From Desulfarculus sp. (GTDB lineage Bacteria > Desulfobacterota > Desulfarculia > Desulfarculales > Desulfarculaceae), in NCBI GenBank assembly GCA_020216625.1, contig JAIUYB010000096.1, forward strand, positions 1 to 7,453: 7,453 nucleotides of DNA, read 5' to 3'. The notes beneath the pieces were generated by a model. The model had not been told where the DNA came from, did not search any database, and was given only the letters and a program-made list of their open reading frames with translations. Below, in pieces: positions 1-5,735 of the stretch (position 1 is its first letter; each line of letters begins with the position of its first letter). A program made the translations under genes and the position numbers.

Positions 1-725
1 GCCGAACCGGTAACCCGGCGGGCGATCAGGAAGCTGATGACGAAAACCACCAGGAGGATCACGCCGAACAGCAGGATCTTGTAGATCATCATGCCCCGGT
101 CGGCCTCGTCCAGGCGCTTGAGCAGATTGGCGCTCTCCTCCTGGACGTTGTCGATGTAGACCCCGGTGCCCACCAGGAAATCGGTGCCCGGCACGACCTT
201 GGCATAGCTCAACTTGGGCTGGACGCCCTTGCCGGGCTTGTCGAAGTAGTATTCCACGAAACCGCCGCCGGCCTTGGCGACTTTGATGAACTCGGCCACG
301 AAGGGGATGCCCTTCTTGTCCTTGGCCTCCATGAAGTTTTTGCCGTTGTCGCCCTTGCCGGTTGGCACGTTGATGCGGATGCCGGCCAGGTCATAGGTGA
401 AGAAATACCCCGACCCGTCGTCAAAAAAGCGGATGGGGTCGGTCTGCTTCACCACGGCGGCCAGCTTTTCCTCCCGGCTGGACAAGCCCTTGACCACCTC
501 GCCCAAGGCGATGGCCTCGGCCTCGACCAGGGCCTTGAGGGCGACCTTGTGATCCTCCAGGATCTGGCGCTCCATGCTGGGCAGCACCACGTTGGCGCGC
601 AACGAGGCGTCAAAGAGATAGCTGGCCGCCACGAATATCCCGTAGCCCACCAGGAAAAGAATCGGGAAAAACATGATCTGGGTTTTCAGACTCAGGGCTT
701 TCCGGCGAGTCTTTTGGGCTGCCAT
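1..725 (-). CDS. Single-Cache-domain membrane sensor, N-terminal part (likely chemoreceptor or sensor kinase; 3' end outside window)
   Basis: This gene reads leftward off the window edge; about 241 residues are visible. A short basic N-terminus (MAAQKTRRKA) is followed by a first membrane helix at about residues 16-37 and a periplasmic region at about 38-212. That region has the hallmarks of a single Cache (sCache_2) ligand-binding domain: GYFFTYDLAGIRINVP at about 106-121, GKNFMEAKDKKGIPFV, and GTDFLVGTGVYIDNV at about 180-194. A second helix lies at about 213-235 and runs into IARRVTGS, which looks like the first turn of a HAMP domain. Such proteins sense small organic acids or similar ligands and signal inward. 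The output domain is missing, so methyl-accepting chemotaxis protein, histidine kinase and diguanylate cyclase all remain possible; the first is the most common. The start is supported by a GAGGAA ribosome-binding site just upstream. It lies 36 bases behind the MoxR gene, probably in one transcript. Confidence 0.85.
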   Translation of the reverse strand, partial: MAAQKTRRKALSLKTQIMFFPILFLVGYGIFVAASYLFDASLRANVVLPSMERQILEDHKVALKALVEAEAIALGEVVKGLSSREEKLAAVVKQTDPIRFFDDGSGYFFTYDLAGIRINVPTGKGDNGKNFMEAKDKKGIPFVAEFIKVAKAGGGFVEYYFDKPGKGVQPKLSYAKVVPGTDFLVGTGVYIDNVQEESANLLKRLDEADRGMMIYKILLFGVILLVVFVISFLIARRVTGS

Positions 726-761
726 GGCTTCCTCGCTATTCGTGGGCTTAGGGTTGAGCGC

Positions 762-1625
762 CTAGAAGCGACTCCTCAGGCCCAGGGGGGAGCCCTTGCC
801 GCCGCGCTCCAACGCGGCCTGCAACAACTCCACGTCCTGTTCTTTCTTGATCAGGGCGCCGGCAAAGGGCAGCTCCTTGGCCACCTTCTCGGGATCGATG
901 CCGCCGGCGATCAGGGCCGCGATCCAGTCCAGCAGTTCGCTGGTGGAGGGCTTCTTGCGGAAGCCCTCCACCTCGCGCAGCCAATAGAAACGGGTCAGGA
1001 CCTCCTTGAGCAGGCGCTTCTCCAGGTTGGGGAAGTGCACATGCACGATGTCCTGCATCAGGCTCTGATCCGGAAAGTCGATGTAGTGGAAGACGCAGCG
1101 GCGCAGGAAGGCGTCGGGCAGCTCTTTTTCCGAGTTGGAGGTGATGACCACGATGGGCCGCTGGCGGGCCGAGATGGTCTCGTCCGTCTCGGGGATGTAG
1201 AAGCTCATCTCGTCCAGCTCGTTGAGCAGGTCGTTGGGGAACTCCAGGTCGGCCTTGTCCACCTCGTCGATCAACAGCACCACCTGCTCCGGGGCCGTGA
1301 AGGCGCGGCCCAACTGGCCCAGGTGGATGTAGCGCTTGATGTCGCTGACGTCGCCGGTGCCGAAACGGCTGTCGTTGAGGCGCTGGACGGTGTCGTAAAC
1401 ATATAGCCCGTCCTTGGCCTTGGTGGTGGACTTGACGTTCCAGATCAACAGCTCCTTGTTCAGGCCGCGGGCGATGTTGTGGGCCAAGAGGGTCTTGCCG
1501 GTGCCAGGCTCGCCCTTGACCAGCAGCGGCCGGCCCAGGCTGATGGCGACATTGACCACGTCGCGCAGGGCGGGGGAGACGATATAGCGATCGGTGCCTT
1601 TGAACTGGTCGAAATGCGGGGACAT
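762..1625 (-). CDS. MoxR-family AAA+ ATPase
   Basis: This 287-residue protein is a complete single AAA+ module of the MoxR group, which are chaperone-like ATPases that remodel or activate partner proteins in the cytoplasm. Visible motifs are Walker A GEPGTGKT (38-45), Walker B VVLLIDE (115-121) followed by VDKAD, sensor 1 ITSN (161-164), and the FLRRC segment (173-177) carrying the likely arginine finger. A helical lid follows, with PSTSELLDWIAAL at about 226-238. The length is normal for the family. The ATG at 1623-1625 has a GGAG motif five bases upstream and matches the family's short N-terminus; a longer open frame from 1746 is in another reading frame. MoxR genes usually sit beside a von Willebrand factor A or DUF58 gene, but none is seen here. 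The next gene downstream is the Cache sensor. Family assignment is firm; the client protein is unknown. Confidence 0.93.
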   Translation of the reverse strand: MSPHFDQFKGTDRYIVSPALRDVVNVAISLGRPLLVKGEPGTGKTLLAHNIARGLNKELLIWNVKSTTKAKDGLYVYDTVQRLNDSRFGTGDVSDIKRYIHLGQLGRAFTAPEQVVLLIDEVDKADLEFPNDLLNELDEMSFYIPETDETISARQRPIVVITSNSEKELPDAFLRRCVFHYIDFPDQSLMQDIVHVHFPNLEKRLLKEVLTRFYWLREVEGFRKKPSTSELLDWIAALIAGGIDPEKVAKELPFAGALIKKEQDVELLQAALERGGKGSPLGLRSRF

Positions 1626-2102
1626 GGGGACTCCATAGCCTTTTGGGGTTGTTCAATCGCCTCGCAGAGATCGGTCTAATGGCTACAATGTAACCTTGAT
1701 TGGAACTCAGTACAAGCCATTCCACATGGTTGGCTGGTGTTTCCACTGGCCTGACCAGCCGCGCCCCGCCTCCTCGGGGTGAATAGCAAAAAGGAGCTAA
1801 TATATATAACTATACGGCATTTCGCGGCTTGACTCCAATTACCTAGGCATGCTACTCGGTAAGCGGGAGCAGAAAAGGCCTTGCGGATATGGGCGAATGG
1901 TCAAAAACCGCCCGCCGCGGCCCCGAATCTGCCTCACTCCAGCATGCCCCACTTCGTCCTCCACCGGGGGCGAAGAAGAGCCCAGGACTTTGGCGCTTCG
2001 GTTTCATCGTGCACTTTTTTTTCGTTACCTAGCGGAGACACACCCAGCCCCTGGAATCGTCTCCCTGAAGCGGGCAACCCAACCGGCACTGCGGGGTGGC
2101 AT
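1626..2102. other. Divergent intergenic region between the leftward MoxR operon and the rightward tad operon
   Basis: No convincing gene is seen in these 477 bases. The open frames that cross it have no recognisable domains, and two of them merely prolong flp upstream or run antisense to it. There is an AT-rich island at about 1786-1815 (including TATATATATAAC) in an otherwise GC-rich sequence, typical of a promoter zone. On the plus strand TTGACT (1829-1834, 5 of 6 to the -35 consensus) is followed 18 bases later by a poor -10 (TACTCG preceded by TGC), so a sigma70 start for the tad operon there is only a weak possibility. No GG-N10-GC sigma54 element was found in a convincing place. A run of eight T lies at 2015-2022. 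If the tad promoter is near 1830-1860, the flp leader would be about 240 bases, long enough for regulation, but no known riboswitch could be recognised. Confidence 0.6.
1687..1715 (-). promoter_or_regulatory. Candidate sigma70-type promoter for the MoxR/Cache-sensor transcript
   Basis: Read on the minus strand, TTGTAC (-35 like, 1710-1715, 3 of 6 consensus) and TACATT (-10 like, 1687-1692, 4 of 6) are separated by exactly 17 bases. They would start a transcript about 50 bases ahead of the MoxR start codon. A second candidate lies further upstream on the same strand: TTGGAG (1833-1838) and TATAGT (1809-1814) with an 18-base spacer, where the -10 matches 5 of 6. Both are pattern matches by eye only. 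Confidence 0.3.
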
Positions 2103-2294
2103 ATGCGTTTCCTAAGACGTCTCGCCGGCGACCAACGGGGCCAGACCACCACCGAGTACATGCTCATCATCGGGGTCATCGTGGCGGCCATCCTGGCCGC
2201 AGCCTACGTGTTCATCGATCCCTTCAAGGAAGGGGTCCAGACCATGGCCAAAAACATCAAGGACACTCTGAGCCAGGGCTTCAAGTCCAAGTAA
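2103..2294 (+). CDS. flp: Flp-family major pilin (type IVb prepilin)
   Basis: This 63-residue prepilin is the expected main subunit of the Tad pilus. A 13-residue basic leader (MRFLRRLAGDQRG) ends in Gly and is followed by QTTTEYML, so after cleavage Glu is at +5 and Tyr at +6, the Flp signature. A single hydrophobic helix (about residues 20-37, MLIIGVIVAAILAAAYVF) leads to a short tail that is mostly polar and ends in Lys-Ser-Lys. The size is normal for Flp. The ATG at 2103 was chosen because it gives the standard leader. The same frame stays open back to an ATG at 1881, but the extra 74 residues look random and would bury the leader. The ribosome-binding site is weak (GGGGTGG just upstream). 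The gene opens the operon, 14 bases ahead of the prepilin peptidase gene. Confidence 0.93.
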   Translation: MRFLRRLAGDQRGQTTTEYMLIIGVIVAAILAAAYVFIDPFKEGVQTMAKNIKDTLSQGFKSK

Positions 2295-2308
2295 GCCGGC
2301 GAACCGCC

Positions 2309-2839
2309 ATGTTCACGGCCCCGGAGATCGTCCTGGCGGCACTCTTGTCCATCAGCGCCGCCACCGACCTTTGGCGCGGGCTTATCTACAACTGGGTCAG
2401 CCTGCCGGCGGCCTTGTTGGGCCTGGGTCTGGGCTGGTGGGCGGGCGGTCCCTGGGGCCTGCTCCTGGCCGGGGCGGGCCTGGTGGTGGGCGGGGCCATC
2501 TTCCTGCCGCCCTATCTCCTGGGCGCCATGGGTGGTGGCGACGTCAAGCTGATGGCCGCCGTCGGCTCCCTGGCCGGTCCGGTTTTCGCCTTGAAAACAG
2601 CGGCCTACGGTTGCCTGCTGGGCGGACTGTGGGCCCTGGCGCTGATGACCCTGGGTGGCCGCCTGGGCCCGGGCCTAGCCAACCTATGGCGGCTCGTGCG
2701 CGGGTTGGTGGTGTCCGGGCTCAAACCCGAGCCGCCGCGCGACCTGGGCCTGCCGGGTATTCCCATGGCGGTCTGCCTGGCCGGCGGCGCGGTCTGGGCC
2801 CGGTTCTTCGATCTCTGGCCCGGCCTGGGGGCGCGCTAG
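2309..2839 (+). CDS. tadV: Prepilin peptidase TadV/CpaA (A24-family aspartic protease)
   Basis: This 176-residue polytopic inner-membrane protein should cleave the leaders of the Flp prepilin and pseudopilins. Both catalytic aspartates of the A24A family are in place: D20 in ISAATDLWRG near the first helix, and D78 in the MGGGDVKLMAAVG motif (74-86). Several strongly hydrophobic segments surround them. It has no N-terminal methyltransferase domain, as is usual for the TadV/CpaA type compared with the larger PilD enzymes. The ATG at 2309 gives the normal N-terminus just ahead of the first helix. A longer frame from 2096 would overlap flp and encodes arginine/histidine-rich nonsense. It follows flp by 14 bases and ends two bases before the tadE start, so the genes are co-transcribed. 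Confidence 0.95.
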   Translation: MFTAPEIVLAALLSISAATDLWRGLIYNWVSLPAALLGLGLGWWAGGPWGLLLAGAGLVVGGAIFLPPYLLGAMGGGDVKLMAAVGSLAGPVFALKTAAYGCLLGGLWALALMTLGGRLGPGLANLWRLVRGLVVSGLKPEPPRDLGLPGIPMAVCLAGGAVWARFFDLWPGLGAR

Positions 2840-2841
2840 CC

Positions 2842-3270
2842 ATGGCGGCGGCGCGGACCAGCGCGGCGCGTGGAGCCAGGCTCCTGTTCCGGGATCGCCG
2901 GGGCCAGGCCACGGTCGAATTCATGCTGATGATGGTGGTCAGCCTGCTGGTGGTGCTGGTGGTGCTGTCGGTGGCCTTTTTGGGCAGCGAGCTGCTATTG
3001 GTGCGCTACGCCTCGTTCATCGGCGCGCGGGCCTATCTGTCCCACGCCGACCACGACCGCGCCGCCCGCGCGGCCGCGGCCTGGGTGCCGGGGCGCACCG
3101 GACAGGTGAAGGTGGAAACCTTGGACGAACGGGGTGTTCGAGTGAGCGTAGAGGTGCGGGAGAGCTTCCCCATCAAGGCGTTGTTCGCCGACAGCGACCG
3201 GGTTTGGCTGACCCGGGAGACCTTCCTGGGCCGCGAGCCGAAATTCAGCGGAGACAACCAGCCCCAATGA
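2842..3270 (+). CDS. tadE: TadE-type pseudopilin
   Basis: This 142-residue protein belongs to the TadE-like pseudopilins, minor subunits needed for Tad pilus assembly. A 21-residue basic leader ending RDRRG is followed by QATVEFML, so predicted cleavage leaves Glu at +5 and Phe at +6, the TadE variant of the class III motif. The hydrophobic helix at about residues 28-49 (MLMMVVSLLVVLVVLSVAFL) is followed by a soluble part to about residue 142, with SELLLVRYASFIGARAYL after the helix as in TadE proteins. The start lies two bases after the tadV stop. The stop overlaps the next start in an ATGA arrangement at 3267-3270, pointing to translational coupling. Which minor pilin it matches one-to-one in other Tad systems (TadE or TadF) cannot be told by eye. 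Confidence 0.87.
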   Translation: MAAARTSAARGARLLFRDRRGQATVEFMLMMVVSLLVVLVVLSVAFLGSELLLVRYASFIGARAYLSHADHDRAARAAAAWVPGRTGQVKVETLDERGVRVSVEVRESFPIKALFADSDRVWLTRETFLGREPKFSGDNQPQ

Positions 3271-4199
3271 ACCGCCAGGGTGGACATAGGCCCGCCTGGA
3301 CGCGGCGGCTGGCTGGCGACCAGCGCGGCCAGACCACCATCTTCGTGGCCCTGGCGGCCATGGTGCTGATCTGCTTCCTGGCCTTCATGGTCAATCTGGG
3401 TCAACTGGTGCACGACAAAATCCTGGCCCAGAGCGTGGCCGACATGGCGGCCCTGTCGGCGGCCAACGTCCAGGCGGCCGGGCTCAACGAGATCGCCGAC
3501 ATCAACATGGAGTACAAGGCCCTGGAGCGCGACCTCAAGCGCTGGCTGGTGGCCGGCACCTGGGTCAACGCGGGAACCGCCCAGAACCTGGTGAGCTTCT
3601 TCACCAATTTCATGAGCGTCTGCAACACCATGGCCCAGGGGGCCAGCACCATCTACGCCGGCATGGCCCATGTGGTGGCCTATCGGGTGCTGGAGTGGCA
3701 CAACCGCGAACACGGCGGCTCGCGTCCCTTCCGCATGGTCCCCTTGGTGGGGCCGGTCTACCCGGGGCTGCGCCTCACCGCCCTGGAGCATCGCGGCCAG
3801 GAATTCCAGGCCTACACCCACATCGTGCCCATGATCTGCTGCCAGCAAGCGGCCATAAGCTTCGTGCCCTTCCGCCTGATGCCCATCACTCCTTCTTCGG
3901 CGGTGGGCATCCCCGCGGCTGGACTGGCGGTCTGGGACAGCTACCTGACCCGGGACTCGGAGACCGTGACCTACTACCGGGTGCTGGTCTGGCGCGAGCC
4001 GGTGAAGGTCTTCGCCAACCTGCCGGACCTGGGTTTCGATGTGCGCCTGCCCACCATCATGGCCGCCAGCCTGGCCATGCCCACCGGCGGCAACATCGAG
4101 GACTGCAAGCCGGATTACATCGCCCGTTTCGCGCCGGTGGACAGCCGTTTCAAATACGACATCCCCTTTTATCCCTACAAAGGCAAGTACAGTCACTAA
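3267..4199 (+). CDS. TadG-like Tad pilus-associated protein
   Basis: This 310-residue protein has the N-terminal module of the TadE/TadG-like family: a basic leader (RRLAGDQRG, ending at residue 21), a hydrophobic helix (about 25-44), and the typical continuation GQLVHDKILAQSVADMAALSAAN (about 45-67), the region where TadG proteins read 'qaadaaALAaA'. The leader is identical to that of Flp over 12 residues, but the mature N-terminus QTTIF lacks Glu at +5, so processing by TadV is uncertain. The remaining ~240 residues are probably periplasmic and contain C119, C191, C192 and C280, which could form disulfides. I see no von Willebrand A domain (no DxSxS motif), which many longer TadG proteins carry. 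The role is inferred: anchoring or initiating the pilus at the inner membrane. The ATG overlaps the tadE stop, fixing the start; an upstream in-frame ATG at 3204 lies inside tadE. Confidence 0.8.
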   Translation: MNRQGGHRPAWTRRLAGDQRGQTTIFVALAAMVLICFLAFMVNLGQLVHDKILAQSVADMAALSAANVQAAGLNEIADINMEYKALERDLKRWLVAGTWVNAGTAQNLVSFFTNFMSVCNTMAQGASTIYAGMAHVVAYRVLEWHNREHGGSRPFRMVPLVGPVYPGLRLTALEHRGQEFQAYTHIVPMICCQQAAISFVPFRLMPITPSSAVGIPAAGLAVWDSYLTRDSETVTYYRVLVWREPVKVFANLPDLGFDVRLPTIMAASLAMPTGGNIEDCKPDYIARFAPVDSRFKYDIPFYPYKGKYSH

Positions 4200-4210
4200 A
4201 GGCGGGGTGA

Positions 4211-4708
4211 ATGGCGCAGCGGCGGACATGGCCACGACAGACGGCGCGGAGGTTGGCGGACTTGGGCCGCGACCGGCGCGGCCAGGCGGTGGTGGAGACC
4301 ATGTTCGCGGTGACGGCGCTGGTCCTGCTGCTGGTGATCATGGCCCAGCTCTTCTTCATCTCCGACCTGGCGGCCTATGTCATGGCGGCGGCTCCCTATC
4401 AGGCCTCCAACGACATCCATAAACTTGACCAGAAGAAGCGCTTCGCCTACCGGGTGGCGACGGTGCAGAAGAGCCAGCAAGCCCTGCCCGGGGTGGAGAT
4501 GGCCCTGGGGCATTTCCAGGAGGGCGGGACGCCAGGGCACTACACCGTGCGCCGCCGCCTGGCGGTCTTTGGCGGGTCCTACGCCGGCAAGGGGGAGAAC
4601 GCCTTTTATTGGATGTTCCCGGCCTTCCCCGACAGCCTGGTCTACGGCCTGGGCAGCGGCCGGCGGACCATCGATCTCATGACCACCGCCCTGGGGCCCA
4701 TCGAGTGA
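4211..4708 (+). CDS. Second TadE/TadF-like pseudopilin
   Basis: This 165-residue protein begins with a 24-residue basic leader ending RDRRG, followed by QAVVETMF: cleavage after Gly24 leaves Glu at +5 and Thr at +6, close to the class III pseudopilin motif. The hydrophobic helix spans about 31-50 (MFAVTALVLLLVIMAQLFFI). The soluble part has no motif I can name; it contains GHYTVRRRLAVFGG (109-122) and an aromatic patch FYWMFPAFP (132-140). Together with the upstream TadE protein it would form the minor-pilin pair (TadE plus TadF) found in many Tad loci. The start ATG lies 11 bases after the preceding stop with a purine-rich GGGGTGA directly ahead, which supports it. Assignment as TadF rather than a TadE paralogue is a guess based on its lower similarity to the TadE motif. 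Confidence 0.8.
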   Translation: MAQRRTWPRQTARRLADLGRDRRGQAVVETMFAVTALVLLLVIMAQLFFISDLAAYVMAAAPYQASNDIHKLDQKKRFAYRVATVQKSQQALPGVEMALGHFQEGGTPGHYTVRRRLAVFGGSYAGKGENAFYWMFPAFPDSLVYGLGSGRRTIDLMTTALGPIE

Positions 4709-4728
4709 GCCAGGGGCGGCGGGACGCT

Positions 4729-4734
4729 AGGAGG
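4729..4734 (+). promoter_or_regulatory. Strong ribosome-binding site for cpaB
   Basis: AGGAGG, a full Shine-Dalgarno core, lies 10 bases ahead of the GTG at 4745. It is the strongest such site in the operon and decides the use of a GTG start where no ATG is well placed. Confidence 0.75.
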
Positions 4735-4744
4735 TTTAGATAGC

Positions 4745-5608
4745 GTGGCGCAATCATTCCTGGCCGGAAAGAAAGGCATCATCATCCCCCTGGCCCTGGG
4801 CCTGGTGGCCCTGCTGCTCACCTTCCAATATATCAGCCAGCGCGAGAAGGCCCTGGGCCTGATGGCCGAGCCGGTGCCGGTGCTGGTGGCCAAGCAGGAT
4901 CTCCCCCGCCTGACCCGCCTGGACGAGGCCGTGGTGGAGGTGCGCCAGGTGCCGCGCCAGTACCTTCAGCCCGGGGCCCTGACCGCGGTCAAGGAGGCCC
5001 ACAACCAGGTGACCAACACCCCGATGCTCAAGGGCGAGCAGGTGCTGGGCACCAAGCTGGTGGCCTACGGCGTGGAGACCGGCCTGGCCATCAAGGTACC
5101 CAAGGGTCTGCGCGGGGTGACGCTGTCGGTCAACGACGTCTCGGGCCTGGCCGGGTTGATCCAGCCCGGCAACTTCGTGGACGTGATGGGCACCTTCGAG
5201 TTTGGCGACCTCAAGCAGAGCAACCAGAAGACCTTCACCATTTTCCAGAACGTCCTGGTGCTGGCGGTGGGGCAGACCCTGGGCCTGGAGAGCGAGGCCG
5301 CCCGGGCCCTCACCCAGGCCGAGCGCGAGAAGCGCGAGGGGCTCTCCGGCCTGCCCTCGGGCATCGGCGGCCTGGGCCGAACCGAGGCGGTGCGCACCGT
5401 GACCCTGGCCCTGGACCCGGGCCAGGCCCAGGGCCTGGTGGTGGCCCAGGCTTCGGGCCAGCTCAGCCTGGTCCTGCGCTCGCTCTTTGAGGGACGCGAG
5501 ACCGCGCCCCTGGCCCCGGTCTCCCTGGAAACCCTCCTGGGGGTGCGGGAGCGGGTCATGTTCCAGCCCAACTGGCGCGAAATCCGCGGCAGCGAGCAGA
5601 ACCGATGA
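4745..5608 (+). CDS. cpaB: Tad pilus assembly protein CpaB/RcpC
   Basis: This 287-residue protein is the periplasmic partner of the pilus secretin, thought to stabilise or gate it. An N-terminal membrane anchor (about residues 11-29, GIIIPLALGLVALLLTFQY) is followed by an SAF domain at about 44-110 (VPVLVAKQDLPRLTRLDE, then MLKGEQVLGTKLV). The RcpC/CpaB core comes next: IKVPKGLRGVTLSVNDVSGLAGLIQPGNFVDVMGTF, read in pieces from about 116 to 151, and later TVTLALDPGQAQGLVVAQASG (218-238) with LSLVLRS. All are typical of the family, and the length is normal. Translation starts at GTG behind a good AGGAGG site. It lies 36 bases after the second pseudopilin gene and ends in ATGA, where a 20-codon open frame begins, ahead of cpaC. 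A Gly/Glu-rich loop at about 182-213 separates two core strands. Confidence 0.95.
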   Translation: MAQSFLAGKKGIIIPLALGLVALLLTFQYISQREKALGLMAEPVPVLVAKQDLPRLTRLDEAVVEVRQVPRQYLQPGALTAVKEAHNQVTNTPMLKGEQVLGTKLVAYGVETGLAIKVPKGLRGVTLSVNDVSGLAGLIQPGNFVDVMGTFEFGDLKQSNQKTFTIFQNVLVLAVGQTLGLESEAARALTQAEREKREGLSGLPSGIGGLGRTEAVRTVTLALDPGQAQGLVVAQASGQLSLVLRSLFEGRETAPLAPVSLETLLGVRERVMFQPNWREIRGSEQNR

Positions 5609-5628
5609 GGATAACCCCCGCGCCTGGC

Positions 5629-5651
5629 CCGCCCTCCGGCGGGGAGGGCGG
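5629..5651 (+). other. GC-rich hairpin in the cpaB-cpaC gap
   Basis: CCGCCCTCC (5629-5637) and GGAGGGCGG (5643-5651) form a perfect 9-base-pair stem with a 5-base loop (GGCGG). No T run follows, so it is not a standard intrinsic terminator. It sits in the 127 bases between the cpaB stop and the chosen cpaC start, the widest gap in this operon, and could act as an mRNA processing or stability element that sets cpaC levels apart from the upstream genes. That role is inferred. Confidence 0.45.
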
Positions 5652-5722
5652 CCGAGGATGGAACTAAACGCACATGCCTTGCGGCGGATCCTGGCCAGGT
5701 GGGCCAGGCGGGCCGCGCGAGA

Positions 5723-5727
5723 GGGAG
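5723..5727 (+). promoter_or_regulatory. Ribosome-binding site deciding the cpaC start
   Basis: GGAGG (in GAGGGAGGTTTGGCG) lies eight bases ahead of the ATG at 5736. This favours that start over the in-frame ATG at 5658, which would add 26 arginine- and alanine-rich residues in front of the signal peptide. Confidence 0.65.
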
Positions 5728-5735
5728 GTTTGGCG

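Noticed and set aside
549..1406. 285-codon plus-strand frame opposite the MoxR and sensor genes
   Set aside because: It crosses two well-supported minus-strand genes and has the same antisense-type composition (Gln, His, Val, Gly).
1764..1779. Short hairpin CCCCG/CGGGG with a 6-base loop
   Set aside because: Only five base pairs (plus one wobble and one further pair), no T run, and common by chance in GC-rich DNA.
1969..2022. Intrinsic terminator ending in the T8 run
   Set aside because: The only stem I can draw (CGAAG with CTTCG) is five pairs around a 20-base loop and lies well before the T run; no upstream plus-strand gene needs terminating.
1839..2032. Repeated TTACCTAG at 1839-1846 and 2025-2032
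   Set aside because: An 8-base repeat in a 477-base region is expected by chance; there is no flanking similarity to suggest paired binding sites.
1881..2102. Possible 74-residue N-terminal extension of Flp
   Set aside because: The frame is open, but the extension has no domain, would place the class III leader in mid-protein, and Flp prepilins have short leaders.
1626..2102. c-di-GMP (GEMM) riboswitch ahead of the pilin gene
   Set aside because: Looked for because such riboswitches precede pilin genes in some deltaproteobacteria, but the conserved core pieces were not found by eye.
3033..4235. 400-codon open frame antisense to tadE and the TadG-like gene
   Set aside because: Low-complexity His/Gly/Val/Gln composition and no motif; a GC-driven shadow of the coding strand.
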